Translations under genes and position numbers: made by a program
The notes under the pieces: model-generated
Told to the model about the DNA's origin: nothing
Database searches by the model: none
The model's input: only the letters and a program-made list of their open reading frames with translations
Shown: positions 37,569 to 46,315 of the stretch, in pieces
Position numbering within the stretch: the stretch's first letter is position 1
Layout: every line of letters begins with the position of its first letter
Assembly (NCBI GenBank): GCA_016197225.1
Contig: JACPWC010000080.1
Span: 1 to 64,000, forward strand
Direction: 5' to 3'
Source: Chloroflexota bacterium
GTDB taxonomy: Bacteria; Chloroflexota; Anaerolineae; Anaerolineales; VGOW01
DNA length: 64,000 nt

Positions 37569-39497
37569 ATGATTTCGGGAAAGATTCTCAAACTCAACGG
37601 CTGGCCCGACGGCAAGATCATCGGCCTGGCTAAAGCCGTTGCCGAACAATTGGAAGCCGACACCTTCGGCGACCGGGACGCGATCCTGGCCCGCCTCGAC
37701 TCGGTTCGCCAGAACCCCGGCAACTTTTTGGCCGACCCGCTCCTGGCCGACCTGGCCCGCGAATGTTTGCGGCTGGCGCAGCGTGAAGCCTCAAAGCAGG
37801 ATGATACTCTGCGTTCGCTCCCGCTTCAATACCGAGTCTGGGGCGAAGAACACATTGACGGCGAAGCCTTGCGCCAGATGGACTCGGCCATGCGCCTGCC
37901 GATCAGCGCCGCCGGGGCGTTGATGCCGGATGCCCACGTGGGTTACGGCCTGCCCATCGGCGGCGTCCTCGCCACCCAAAACACCGTCATCCCTTACGCC
38001 GTGGGCGTGGACATTGCGTGCTTCGTCGGAGATACGAAAGTTCCTCTATTGGATGGGAAGGATTACACTTTGGCTGATCTCGCCAAGAGAACGGAACCGT
38101 TTTACGTGTATGCCTGCAAGCCGGATGGCAAAATTGTTATAGCCCTGGCAACCGCGATTAAGACCCAAGAGAACGCCGAACTTGTTGAAGTGACGATTGA
38201 CAACGGTGAAAAAATCCTTTGCACGCCTGAGCACGAATTTATGTTGCGAGACGGCGCCTATCAAAAGGCTTCTGAGCTTGGGGCAGGGCAATCGCTTATG
38301 CCCTTTTATTCTCAACGGGATAACGAGGGCTACGTCCGAATCCAGCAAAACTACTCTGGCCGATGGCATCGTGCACATTGGATGGCTGGGATCACCGGCA
38401 AACTCTCCAATCACAAAGTTATATCCGTGCAACGTGTAGAAGCGCGTCAAGATGTTTACTGCCTCGTCGTTCCTCAACATCACAACTTCGCGCTTTCAGC
38501 AGGAGTATTTGTTCATAACTGCCGAATGCGCCTGTCTATATATTCTGTCTCACCCCACCTCATCGGCCAGAAGCCGGGCCAGTTCGAGAAGTCACTGCTG
38601 GAGCAAACACAGTTCGGCATGGGCGCAGAATGGAAGGGCAACCGCCGCGCCGAGCACGCCGTGCTCGACGACCCGGCCTGGAACGCGACCCGCCTGCTTC
38701 GCTCACTGCAAGACAATGCTCACCGACAACTTGGCACGAGCGGAACCGGCAACCACTTTGTCGAGTGGGGCACGTTCACCCTCAAGCAGGATTCGCCGGA
38801 GTTGGAATTGAAGGCGGGCGAGTATCTGGCTTTGCTCTCGCACAGCGGCTCGCGCTCCGTCGGCTTCAAGATTGCCGACTTCTACTCGAAGCTGGCGATG
38901 GAGAAACATCCAACGCTCGACAAGAGCGCCCGCCACCTCTCGTGGCTCTCACTCGACTCGGAAGAAGGGCAAGAGTATTGGCTCTCGATGGAGTTGGCCG
39001 GCAAGTTCGCCTCGGCCAACCATTACGTCATTCATCATCGGGTGGCCGCCGCCGCCGGCCTCAAGGAACTCGTCGTCGTCGAGAACCATCATAACTTTGC
39101 CTGGCGAGAAAAATCTCCGGACGGAAGCGAAGTGATTGTCCATCGCAAGGGCGCGACTCCGGCCGGGCCGGGCGTGCTGGGCGTGATTCCGGGTTCGATG
39201 GGCGACGCCGGTTACGTGGTTCGGGGCAAAGGGGTAGCCGACTCTTTAAGTTCGGCCTCGCACGGCGCAGGGCGGCAGATGAGCCGCAAGGCCGCCATCC
39301 ACAGCATCACCAAGACTGCCCGCGATGCTTATTTGCGCGAACGCGGCGTTACCCTGCTCGGCGGCGGGCTGGACGAAGCGCCGCAGGCCTACAAGCCCAT
39401 CGAGTCGATCATCGCCGCCCAAAGCGATCTGGTGGACATCATTGGCAAGTTCACCCCCAGGCTGGTGCGCATGGCCGACGAACCGGGAGACATTTAG
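37569..39497 (+). CDS. rtcB: RNA-splicing ligase RtcB containing an intein
   Basis: RtcB joins 2',3'-cyclic phosphate and 5'-OH RNA ends using GTP and manganese, in tRNA splicing or RNA repair. The host protein is about 475 residues after removal of a 167-residue intein. Visible are MPDAHVGYGLPIGG, the metal site VGVDIA followed after the intein by CRMRL, GTGNHFVEWG, LSHSGSR and the guanylylated-histidine region SSASHGAGRQMSR. I start it at 37569 (MISGKILKLNGW) rather than 37512, because the extra 19 residues are not RtcB-like and would overlap the promoter. The intein interrupts the chain exactly before the metal-binding cysteine, so no active ligase exists until splicing occurs. Convergent with the next gene. 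Confidence 0.97.
   Translation: MISGKILKLNGWPDGKIIGLAKAVAEQLEADTFGDRDAILARLDSVRQNPGNFLADPLLADLARECLRLAQREASKQDDTLRSLPLQYRVWGEEHIDGEALRQMDSAMRLPISAAGALMPDAHVGYGLPIGGVLATQNTVIPYAVGVDIACFVGDTKVPLLDGKDYTLADLAKRTEPFYVYACKPDGKIVIALATAIKTQENAELVEVTIDNGEKILCTPEHEFMLRDGAYQKASELGAGQSLMPFYSQRDNEGYVRIQQNYSGRWHRAHWMAGITGKLSNHKVISVQRVEARQDVYCLVVPQHHNFALSAGVFVHNCRMRLSIYSVSPHLIGQKPGQFEKSLLEQTQFGMGAEWKGNRRAEHAVLDDPAWNATRLLRSLQDNAHRQLGTSGTGNHFVEWGTFTLKQDSPELELKAGEYLALLSHSGSRSVGFKIADFYSKLAMEKHPTLDKSARHLSWLSLDSEEGQEYWLSMELAGKFASANHYVIHHRVAAAAGLKELVVVENHHNFAWREKSPDGSEVIVHRKGATPAGPGVLGVIPGSMGDAGYVVRGKGVADSLSSASHGAGRQMSRKAAIHSITKTARDAYLRERGVTLLGGGLDEAPQAYKPIESIIAAQSDLVDIIGKFTPRLVRMADEPGDI
38019..38519 (+). other. 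Mini-intein in RtcB, inserted before the active-site cysteine
   Basis: A 167-residue in-frame insert runs from Cys (CFVGDTKVPLLDG, block A) to HN (AGVFVHN, block G), followed by the +1 Cys of the host. Block B has CTPEHEF with the T-x-x-H pair; block F has RQDVYCLVVPQHHNF. About 60 residues lie between B and F, too few for a LAGLIDADG nuclease. The stretch GYVRIQQNYSGRWHRAH could be a worn HNH remnant, but that is a guess. Lines 38041-38160 are 48% GC, against 68% in the adjacent host line 37921-37980. All splicing residues appear intact. Confidence 0.93.
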
Positions 39498-39506
39498 CCA
39501 AGCACA

Positions 39507-39543
39507 ATGTAGAGCGACGCGAAGCGGGCAACTCGCTCTACAT
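39507..39543. terminator. Palindrome between convergent genes, terminator-like
   Basis: A perfect 10-bp inverted repeat (ATGTAGAGCG at 39507-39516, CGCTCTACAT at 39534-39543) with a 17-base loop sits between the convergent rtcB and hydrolase genes. It lacks a T-run, so it is not a classical intrinsic terminator. Its loop GCGAAGC resembles the core of the elements in the PKS genes, and the hydrolase stop codon (TAG) is read from its right arm. Confidence 0.6.
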
Positions 39544-41304
39544 ATTCAACAACTTCGATTCGCTGATCGCCATTTCAATAAACAACGCCGACGACCAGCC
39601 GAAGATCGAAGCGGCTTTGGGCGGGGCTTCGCCGGTGTTGGGGTTGTAATATTCGTAGACATCGTCTCCGGCCAGCATCATGGCCAGAGTGCGGCGCCGA
39701 AGTTCGCGGGCCAGGTCGTCGTAACCCGCCCGCTCCAGACCCTCCATCAGCAAATAGTTGACATTCACCCACGTCGGCCCGCGCCACATTTGTAAAGGAT
39801 CGAATTTAGGATCGTCGAGTGCTACTGTCGGCACGGGAAACTGCGGCCAGAACTGATTCTTGTCGGTGAGGTGGCCGACGAGGCGGGTTGCGATCTCGGA
39901 CGGCATGCGCCCGGTGATGAGCGGGAAGAGGTTGAACGGGGTGCGGACGCGAATCGGCGCTCCCCCCTTCCTGGCCCAGAACAACCCGGCCTCTTCATCC
40001 CACATCGAGCGAATTATCCGCTGGGCCAGCGCCTCGGCCCGCCCGGCCCACATCTCAGCGTCGGCTTTTTCGCCGATGATGGTTGCCATCTTCGCCAACG
40101 ACTCCTGTTGCAAACACAAATAAGTGTTCAGGTCGGGCGCTTCCACTGGCATGCCCTCGTCCCACAGCGGGCTGTCGTCGAGGCCGGACGAAAACGGATG
40201 CTGATATTCGCACAGGCCGTTGCCGTCCAGGTCGTTCTTCTCAAACCACCAGTTGTTCCAGCGCACAATCGGCTCGTAAATCTCGTCGAGAAACTCGCGG
40301 TCGCCGTCGGCTTCAAACAACTTCCAGGCCGCCCAGGCCACCAACGGTGGTTTGGTCACGTCGGCCTCCACCGGGAACGTCAGGCGCGTCACCGTGCCTT
40401 CGTCGTGAACCGCGTCCGGGATCATGCCGTCTTCCCGCTGATGATCGAGCACGATGCGAATCTGATCCTTCGCCAGCTTCAGGTCAACGTGGCGATAGGC
40501 CAGGGCGTGGAAATATGCATCCCACTGCCACACGCCCACGTAGTGAATCTTGGACGGCGTCATCGCCTCGCGGGTGGTGTAAAAGCGGGTGGAGATCAGC
40601 CCGGCGCGCATGATCCACCAGGCGTAATAATATTGGGCGCGATACGGCCCGGCCACTTCGGGCGCGGCGGCAAACCACTCGTGCCAGCGTTTGGCCGCCG
40701 ACTCCAGGGCAACCGCCGGCTCAGGTATCCACCGGTTGAAGCCGAGACGCGGGGTGATGTTGACGAGCAGTGACCGGCCACCCGGTGAAGCGTCAAACGA
40801 TAAACGAATCAACTGGCTCCCGCCGTCAACGGCGGTCGTCTCGTTCTTCAACAAACGGGCATTGGTAGTGTAAGCAATGTTGCGGCGGATGTCGCCGGTG
40901 AGGCGCAGAACGCCGCCACGCCGGTCGGTTTGGGCGCGATCCAGGTTGGCGCGGAAGGTCAGGCCGCAGACGGCGGGCGGCAGAACGATCAGTAAAGTCT
41001 CGGCATCCACAAAGCAAATGGTGAAAGCGCCGAGGGCAGTCTGGCAATCAATACGATGAGGATAAGTGGTCAGTTCAAAGTCGAGCGCCCGGCCTTCACC
41101 GTCGGTGAAGCGCCATTCGTCCACGATGGGCGGACGATTGCGATAGGCCGAGAGCTGGCCTTCGCGTTTGAACCAGCGCTCGGCCAGCCGCACGGCGAGA
41201 TGATGATCGGCGTGAAAGACCATGAGCCGTGAGCCGCGCTCGCTAAATGGGATCTGGCGCAAGTTGATTCGATTCTTGAGGAGTTCAAGAAAAGGCAATG
41301 TCAT
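39538..41304 (-). CDS. GH63-like glycoside hydrolase, probable glucosylglycerate hydrolase
   Basis: A 588-residue (alpha/alpha)6-barrel glycosidase, with no signal peptide and so cytoplasmic. The C-terminal catalytic half has VGVWQWDAYFHAL (Asp262, likely general acid) and YNPNTGEAPPKAASIFGW (Glu559, likely general base), the pattern of GH63 and mannosyl/glucosylglycerate hydrolases. Also seen are LDHQREDGMIPDAV and WRGPTWVNVNYLLMEGL. The gene overlaps the upstream gpgS-type gene by 4 bases (ATGA), which points to glucosylglycerate or a close relative as substrate. Other alpha-glucosides cannot be ruled out. Its last codons and stop lie in a palindrome. Confidence 0.85.
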   Translation of the reverse strand: MTLPFLELLKNRINLRQIPFSERGSRLMVFHADHHLAVRLAERWFKREGQLSAYRNRPPIVDEWRFTDGEGRALDFELTTYPHRIDCQTALGAFTICFVDAETLLIVLPPAVCGLTFRANLDRAQTDRRGGVLRLTGDIRRNIAYTTNARLLKNETTAVDGGSQLIRLSFDASPGGRSLLVNITPRLGFNRWIPEPAVALESAAKRWHEWFAAAPEVAGPYRAQYYYAWWIMRAGLISTRFYTTREAMTPSKIHYVGVWQWDAYFHALAYRHVDLKLAKDQIRIVLDHQREDGMIPDAVHDEGTVTRLTFPVEADVTKPPLVAWAAWKLFEADGDREFLDEIYEPIVRWNNWWFEKNDLDGNGLCEYQHPFSSGLDDSPLWDEGMPVEAPDLNTYLCLQQESLAKMATIIGEKADAEMWAGRAEALAQRIIRSMWDEEAGLFWARKGGAPIRVRTPFNLFPLITGRMPSEIATRLVGHLTDKNQFWPQFPVPTVALDDPKFDPLQMWRGPTWVNVNYLLMEGLERAGYDDLARELRRRTLAMMLAGDDVYEYYNPNTGEAPPKAASIFGWSSALFIEMAISESKLLNM

Positions 41305-43100
41305 GGCCGGTCTTTCCTCCGCGCCGCGTACTCCGGCATTCCGATCATCGGCGGGCGGTCGCGCTCTACGATCTCTTCTACGTCTAAAAAGTAGTTGCCA
41401 GACTGATGACGAATCAACTTCATGGATTTGTTCACGTCGTCCAAAATCGCGCGGTTGTAACGCCGCTCCAGCTTGCGAATCACGGCCTGCAGGATCGCAA
41501 ACGACATCTTGCTCAACGCCTCCAGCGGCTGGTTGTGGTGGATGCGCTCCAGCAAGTCCACCTGGGCAATCGCCCCCAGCCCGTATTTCTCAAACACGTC
41601 AATCAACAACCCGGTCTCCACGCCGTAGCCGGAGAAAAACGAGAACTGCTCCAGCGCCGAGCGGCGGCCGGCATATTCGCCGGACAGCGGCTGGATCACG
41701 CCCGACAGTTCGGGATAAAACAGATTGAGCAAGGGCCGGGCCGTCAACTCGGTCACCCGCCCCCCGCCCCCGGCCTGAGTCTTGTCTCCCACTTTGAGCG
41801 GGCGGCGATAGAAGCCTTTGACGAATTGGATGAGCGGGTTGAGCAGAAGCGGCCCGATGATGCCATAGACAAAACGCGGATGGATGTTGACGATGTCGGT
41901 GTCAACCCAGGCAATAATATCGCCCTCAGTCACAAGCAGACTCTTCCACAAAGCCTCGCCCTTGCCTCGCCGCGCGTCCAGCTCGGGCAAAATCTGTTGA
42001 TGAATGTAAACGGGCACGCCAAGCGATTTGGCAATCTCCCGCGTCCGGTCGGTGGAATTTGAATCGATCAACACGATCTCGTCCAGCAAAGGCGTTTCGT
42101 CCATCAAAGCCCGCTTTACTGTTTCGATCACCCGGCCCACGGTGGCTTCCTCATTCAAGGCGGGCAGAGCCAGGCTGATCTTAAGGCTCTGCTTCTCTTT
42201 GAGGGCCAGCAAGCGCCTCAGGTCGGCGAACTCGCCGGCGTGAAACGTGTTCTCGGCAAACCACTTGTCCACCAGAATCGAAATCGCCTGCGTCCCGGCC
42301 ATCTCGTCAAGCGGCGTGGGCGGCATCGGGCGGCGGGTCTTCACCGCCATCACCGCCGCCGGCGACTCTTGCAAAACCCGGTCGGCCACCGGGCCGAGCG
42401 AGGCGTTGCTCAGCAACGGTTGAGCCGTCGCCCCTATCACCACCAGATCAAACGCCCCGGCCCGCCCCAAAATTATCCCGGCCGGGTCGGCGGTGGGCGC
42501 CGACTCTGTTTGCACCTCGGGCAAACGCTTCAACACCTGCTCCAGGCCGCGAAAGGGCGCGTCGGTCGCGGCCTGATCCTGCAGGGTCAGGTGAAGCGCG
42601 GTGAGTTGTCGAGGGCGCAAACTTAAACCTACTCGTAGCGCCAGTTCGGCGTGCGGCCCGCCGCGCACCGGCATTAGCACCCGGCCCGGCTCTTTGGGGA
42701 ACGGCCCGCGCACCAGCGCCACGTCGCACGGCGGGCGGGCCAGCACTTCGGCCACAGTCACGCAGAGCGAGTCCAGTTGGCATCGCCACTCCAGCAACAA
42801 CAAGTCCGGCTTCTCAGACTCGATCACTTCCAACAAGTCGGCCCAGGGCGTGTGCGAGACCAGCACCGCCGATTTGCTCCGCACCTGCACGCCATCGGCC
42901 AGCTCACGCAGAAGTTTTCGCACGTGCCGCGCTTTGGTCGCCCCGGCGCTCAACGGTTCACCGGCCGGCATTGGCACCAGACCGACCAGCACCACGTCCG
43001 GCGCCAGGGCGCGGGCGGCGGCCAGGGTTGTATCGTAATCACAATCGTAGACAACCGGCGCCAGAGCAGAGCGAAGCGAGGTAAAGCGATGCTTCTTCAC
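41301..43100 (-). CDS. gpgS: Glucosyl-3-phosphoglycerate synthase fused to two Usp-like domains
   Basis: A 599-residue fusion. Residues 1-132 and 136-256 are two universal-stress-protein-like units; the second ends in the Usp nucleotide-binding pattern (IGATAQPLL...LGPVADRVLQ). Residues 280-599 are a GT81 enzyme that makes glucosyl-3-phosphoglycerate from NDP-glucose and 3-phosphoglycerate: ALPALNEEATVG, RRGKGEALW, the metal site WVDTDIVN (Asp400-Asp402), GGGGRVTELTARPLL, PLSGEYAGRR, GYGVETGLL, AQVDLLERIHHNQ. The usual enzyme is about 300 residues, so the N-terminal half is extra, perhaps sensing ATP or stress. A phosphatase (GpgP) gene is not seen nearby. It overlaps both neighbours by 4 bases. 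Confidence 0.92.
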   Translation of the reverse strand: MKKHRFTSLRSALAPVVYDCDYDTTLAAARALAPDVVLVGLVPMPAGEPLSAGATKARHVRKLLRELADGVQVRSKSAVLVSHTPWADLLEVIESEKPDLLLLEWRCQLDSLCVTVAEVLARPPCDVALVRGPFPKEPGRVLMPVRGGPHAELALRVGLSLRPRQLTALHLTLQDQAATDAPFRGLEQVLKRLPEVQTESAPTADPAGIILGRAGAFDLVVIGATAQPLLSNASLGPVADRVLQESPAAVMAVKTRRPMPPTPLDEMAGTQAISILVDKWFAENTFHAGEFADLRRLLALKEKQSLKISLALPALNEEATVGRVIETVKRALMDETPLLDEIVLIDSNSTDRTREIAKSLGVPVYIHQQILPELDARRGKGEALWKSLLVTEGDIIAWVDTDIVNIHPRFVYGIIGPLLLNPLIQFVKGFYRRPLKVGDKTQAGGGGRVTELTARPLLNLFYPELSGVIQPLSGEYAGRRSALEQFSFFSGYGVETGLLIDVFEKYGLGAIAQVDLLERIHHNQPLEALSKMSFAILQAVIRKLERRYNRAILDDVNKSMKLIRHQSGNYFLDVEEIVERDRPPMIGMPEYAARRKDRP

Positions 43101-44353
43101 AGATCGGCTCCTTTCAGCAACGGCGCAATGTGCTCGTTGTAAACTTTTTCCCAGGTGAACCTTTGGCGGGCGCGAACGGCAAAACGATAAGCCGGGTCGG
43201 CTTGCAGGCGCGAAGCTATCAGGCCGGCGACAATTTTTGGTTCAGCCTCCGGCGAGAAGCGCGTCACATCCTCGCCGCCCAGATCGCGAAGAGGCGGGAT
43301 GTCGGCGCAGAAGATCGGGAGGCGGGCAATGGCCGCCTCGAGGAGTGGGATGCCGAATCCTTCCTCGCGGCTGGTGAGGAGCAGGGCATCGGCCAGTCTA
43401 AAAAAGTCGGCCACCACTGAGTCGGGCAACCCTTCGGCTCCGCTCAGGGCGTCGGCGTGCTCGGCCACGAAGTGGGCAACGCCCTTCAAGCCCAGTTCAT
43501 CCCGCAAAGTCAGAAGGCTTCGTTTGTATTCGGCGTTGGCCGGGTTGTGCGGGCCTTCGGGGCCGGTGACGACGAGGGCGGCCTGCGGCAGGTCGCGGCG
43601 CAGTTCGGCCTGGGCGCGCAAAGCCAGCTCTATGTTTTTGCGCGGTGTGAGGCGGACAGGCAAGAGCAGGAGCGGCTCGGCCTCAGCCAGCTTCAGCTTT
43701 TCAAACAGCATTTGAGTTTGCGGTTCAAGTTTGAGCAGATGTCTGGTTTCGACTCCGTTGGGAACGACGACGATGGACTGGGCAGAGATGTGAAGCAGGC
43801 CGGCCAACTCACGGCGGCGAAACTCGGAGACAACCACGTGACGCCCGCCCCAATCCATTCGCAGTAAATCCCAGGGCCAGCCGTCGTGTAATTCAGAACG
43901 ATAACGCGGCGTCGTCCAGGCCAGGTCGTGATGCCAGAGGATGAGCTTGGGGAAGGCGGCAGTCTGGCGGAGGGAATGCAGGGCGGCAGTGAGGGCTAAA
44001 TTTTTGTGAAGGGAACAGACGTTGTGGGCGATGAGGATGTCAACGTCGGCGAGGGCGGGATGCAGAACCGAGGCGATTTCTTTGACGAGGCGGCTAAACC
44101 GGGGCGGGGCGCGTCCCACGTCCAGTTCGGTTTTGACGGCCAGCACTTCAGGGTGGCGGGAGTCCATCAGCGGCAGTCGAATCAGCCGGATGCGTTCGTC
44201 CCAGAGTTCGCCGCGCCCGGCCAGCACCCGAACGTCATGCCCGGCGTCCGCCATCAGCCGGGCGTGATGCGCCAGCACGCTTTCGACGCCGCCCACAATT
44301 GGCGGCGTCGAATAATGAATGAGGGCGATGGAACGCGAACGCGAAGCGGTCAC
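43097..44353 (-). CDS. GT4-family glycosyltransferase
   Basis: A 418-residue GT-B enzyme of family 4. The N-terminal domain opens with ALIHYSTPPIVGGVESVLAH, the usual acceptor-side GGxE motif. The C-terminal nucleotide-sugar half has VVVPNGVE, LLLPVRLTPRKNIELAL and the E-x7-E motif in SREEGFGIPLLEA. No membrane segment is visible. Its place between a receiver gene and gpgS, with 4-base overlaps on both sides, suggests it acts on a glucosylglycerate-type product or adds a further sugar, but the acceptor is unknown. A REP-like 20-mer (43430-43449) is read in frame as part of LSGAEGL. Confidence 0.88.
   Translation of the reverse strand: MTASRSRSIALIHYSTPPIVGGVESVLAHHARLMADAGHDVRVLAGRGELWDERIRLIRLPLMDSRHPEVLAVKTELDVGRAPPRFSRLVKEIASVLHPALADVDILIAHNVCSLHKNLALTAALHSLRQTAAFPKLILWHHDLAWTTPRYRSELHDGWPWDLLRMDWGGRHVVVSEFRRRELAGLLHISAQSIVVVPNGVETRHLLKLEPQTQMLFEKLKLAEAEPLLLLPVRLTPRKNIELALRAQAELRRDLPQAALVVTGPEGPHNPANAEYKRSLLTLRDELGLKGVAHFVAEHADALSGAEGLPDSVVADFFRLADALLLTSREEGFGIPLLEAAIARLPIFCADIPPLRDLGGEDVTRFSPEAEPKIVAGLIASRLQADPAYRFAVRARQRFTWEKVYNEHIAPLLKGADL
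43430..43449. repeat. REP-like imperfect palindrome within the GT4 gene
   Basis: On the minus strand this reads CCCTGAGCGGAGCCGAAGGG, an imperfect palindrome close to CCTGAGCGAAGTCGAAGG in the element at 21190. It is coding here. A chance match is possible in a 20-base GC-rich stretch. Confidence 0.35.
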
Positions 44354-44733
44354 GTCGTCAGGCCAAGCACCTCCCGAACCTGGTCGCGCAAGACCGAAGG
44401 CTCGAAGGGTTTGTTGAGGTAGGCGGTCACGCCCTGAAAGCGGGCGATGACGCGGTGAGTCAGTTCGGTGTGCGAGGTGAGCATGACGACCGGCACGCCG
44501 TCCAGCTTGTTGCCGTCTTCGGCCAGCTTGTCCAGCACGTCCCAGCCGCGCATATCGGGCAGGGTCACGTCGAGCAGAACCAGGTCGGGCTTCGTCGTCG
44601 AGAGCAAGCGAATGGCGTCTTCGCCATTGCTGGCATGGAGGAGTTCGATAGGCAGGTCTTTGAGGGTGAGCTTGATGATGGCGAAGTTTTCCAGCTCGTC
44701 TTCGACGCTGACCACGCGATACACTTGACTCAT
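44350..44733 (-). CDS. Single-domain response regulator (CheY-like receiver)
   Basis: A 127-residue receiver domain with no output domain. The acidic pocket is in VVSVEDE, the phosphorylated aspartate in LVLLDVTLPDM, the switch threonine in VVMLTSH and the conserved lysine in YLNKPFEP. It is first in a four-gene operon in which every junction overlaps by 4 bases (ATGA) with the GT4, Usp-GpgS and GH63-like genes downstream. It therefore probably relays a signal to these enzymes by protein contact rather than by DNA binding. No cognate kinase is adjacent. Confidence 0.93.
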   Translation of the reverse strand: MSQVYRVVSVEDELENFAIIKLTLKDLPIELLHASNGEDAIRLLSTTKPDLVLLDVTLPDMRGWDVLDKLAEDGNKLDGVPVVMLTSHTELTHRVIARFQGVTAYLNKPFEPSVLRDQVREVLGLTT

Positions 44734-44781
44734 GGCAAGCTCTCTTTCATTTGACGTAACTGCTCACCAGGCAGGAAATTG

Positions 44782-44854
44782 GAACGCAGATTACGCAGAT
44801 TGGCGCAGATATTTTTGAAAAAAATCAGCGACGATCAGCGTTTTATCCGCGTTC
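44782..44854. repeat. Intergenic imperfect hairpin repeat
   Basis: GAACGC (44782-44787) pairs with GCGTTC (44849-44854), with interrupted pairing of ACGCAGAT and ATCAGCG units between. It fills most of the gap between the receiver operon promoter side and the rarA end. Same theme as the hairpins at 48002 and 60002 (reiterated ACGC(A/G)GAT). Confidence 0.55.
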
Positions 44855-44873
44855 TAATAGAAGCCGCGAGTAG

Positions 44874-46283
44874 TTACCATTTCGCCATCTTGCGTTTGAT
44901 GGCGATCACTTCGTCCATTGACAGGTCTGGCAAATCGGTCGTCGTTTCAATGTTCAAAGCCTTGCGTTGCGCTTCACGCCAGCGGGCCAGCCGTTCCTTC
45001 ACCGCCGTCTCGTAGCCTTCGTCGGACGGGCGATAGAAGTACGTGCCGAGCATGGCCGTCGGCAGGTATTGCTGGCCGACGTGGTGGCCGTCGTGTTCGT
45101 GTGGGTAAGTGTATCCCTCGCCGTGCCCAAGTGCTTTGGCGTCGCGAGTCGTGTCCTGCAAGTGGCGCGGCACGTCCACTTTGCCTTCCTCTTCAATTTT
45201 AGCGTAAGCCTTGAAGTACGCGCCGGCGCTGTTGCTCTTCTCGGCGGTCGCCAGGTAGAGCGTGGCTTCGACAATCGGGTAAATGCCTTCCGGCATGCCA
45301 ACAAACTCAAAGGCTTGCATGGCGGCGCTGGCCACCACCAGCCCCATCGGGTCGGCCAGGCCAATGTCCTCGCCCGCCAGAATCAACAGCCGCCGTAAAA
45401 CAAAGCGCGGACTCTCGCCGGCGTACAACATCTTCGCCAGCCAATATAACGCCGCGTCGGGATCGGAGCCGCGCACGCTTTTGATGAAGGCGCTAATCGT
45501 GTCGTAGTGGGCGTCGCCGTCTTTATCGTACAACACCGCCCGCCGCTGGATCGATTCGACTGCCACTTCAAGGCTGACTCCGGTGACGCCGTCACTACCA
45601 GGGGAAGTTGTTTCTACCGCCAACTCCAGCGCGTTGAGGGCGTTGCGGGCGTCGCCGCCGGCCACGTTGATCAGGTGGGCCATCGCCTCGGGCGCGATTT
45701 CGACTCGCTTGCGCCCGTAGCCGCGCTCCGGGTCGGCGGCGGCCCGCTCGATCACCTTTTGCACTTCTTCGTCGGCCAGCGGGCGCAGTTGAAAGATTCG
45801 CGAGCGCGAAACGAGCGCGCCGATCACTTCAAAATACGGGTTCTCGGTTGTCGCGCCGATCAACGTAATCGTGCCATCTTCGACGTGGGGCAGAAGCGCG
45901 TCCTGCTGGGCTTTGTTCCAGCGATGCACTTCGTCAACGAAGAGCGTCGTGCGTATTCCGTTCAATTTGCGGCGCTCTTTGGCCTCGGCGATCACTTTGC
46001 GAAGTTCGGCCACGCCGGAGAGCACGGCGCTGATGGTTTCAAAATGGGAATGGGTGCTGTTGGCGATGACCATCGCCAGGGTGGTCTTGCCGGTTCCGGG
46101 CGGCCCCCAGAGGAGGATGGAGGAGAAGAGGCGGTCGGCCTCAATGGCCCGGCGCAGAAGTCGCCCTGGCCCCACAATGTGCTCCTGGCCGATGTACTCG
46201 TCCAGCGCGCGCGGCCTCATCCGGGCCGCAAGAGGGGCTTCGTCTTTGAGGCGCTGGGTGAGGGCGTGGTCGAAGAGGTCCAT
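44874..46283 (-). CDS. rarA: Replication-associated recombination protein A (AAA+ ATPase)
   Basis: A 469-residue RarA/MgsA protein, a clamp-loader-like AAA+ ATPase that acts at stalled forks. Motifs: MRPRALDEYIGQEHIVGPG, Walker A GPPGTGKTTLA, Walker B TTLFVDEVHRWNK, sensor region LIGATTENPYFEV, and the C-terminal MgsA region (HVGQQYLP). I place the start at 46283 (MDLFDHALTQ); the 14 extra upstream codons to 46325 have no family likeness and would overlap the HNH gene's end. It is last in a minus-strand run after sufE, the AbrB-like gene and the HNH gene, 32 bases behind the latter. Confidence 0.96.
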   Translation of the reverse strand: MDLFDHALTQRLKDEAPLAARMRPRALDEYIGQEHIVGPGRLLRRAIEADRLFSSILLWGPPGTGKTTLAMVIANSTHSHFETISAVLSGVAELRKVIAEAKERRKLNGIRTTLFVDEVHRWNKAQQDALLPHVEDGTITLIGATTENPYFEVIGALVSRSRIFQLRPLADEEVQKVIERAAADPERGYGRKRVEIAPEAMAHLINVAGGDARNALNALELAVETTSPGSDGVTGVSLEVAVESIQRRAVLYDKDGDAHYDTISAFIKSVRGSDPDAALYWLAKMLYAGESPRFVLRRLLILAGEDIGLADPMGLVVASAAMQAFEFVGMPEGIYPIVEATLYLATAEKSNSAGAYFKAYAKIEEEGKVDVPRHLQDTTRDAKALGHGEGYTYPHEHDGHHVGQQYLPTAMLGTYFYRPSDEGYETAVKERLARWREAQRKALNIETTTDLPDLSMDEVIAIKRKMAKW

Positions 46284-46315
46284 GTCAACAAAACAAAAGT
46301 GAAAGGCCGAGGTTA

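Noticed and set aside
38230-38420. Homing endonuclease within the RtcB intein
   Set aside because: The middle region is about 60 residues, with no LAGLIDADG pair and no complete HNH motif; at most a remnant.
39507-39543. Ordinary intrinsic terminator between convergent genes
   Set aside because: The stem is good, but there is no T-run on either strand and the loop resembles the dispersed element; kept as terminator-like only.
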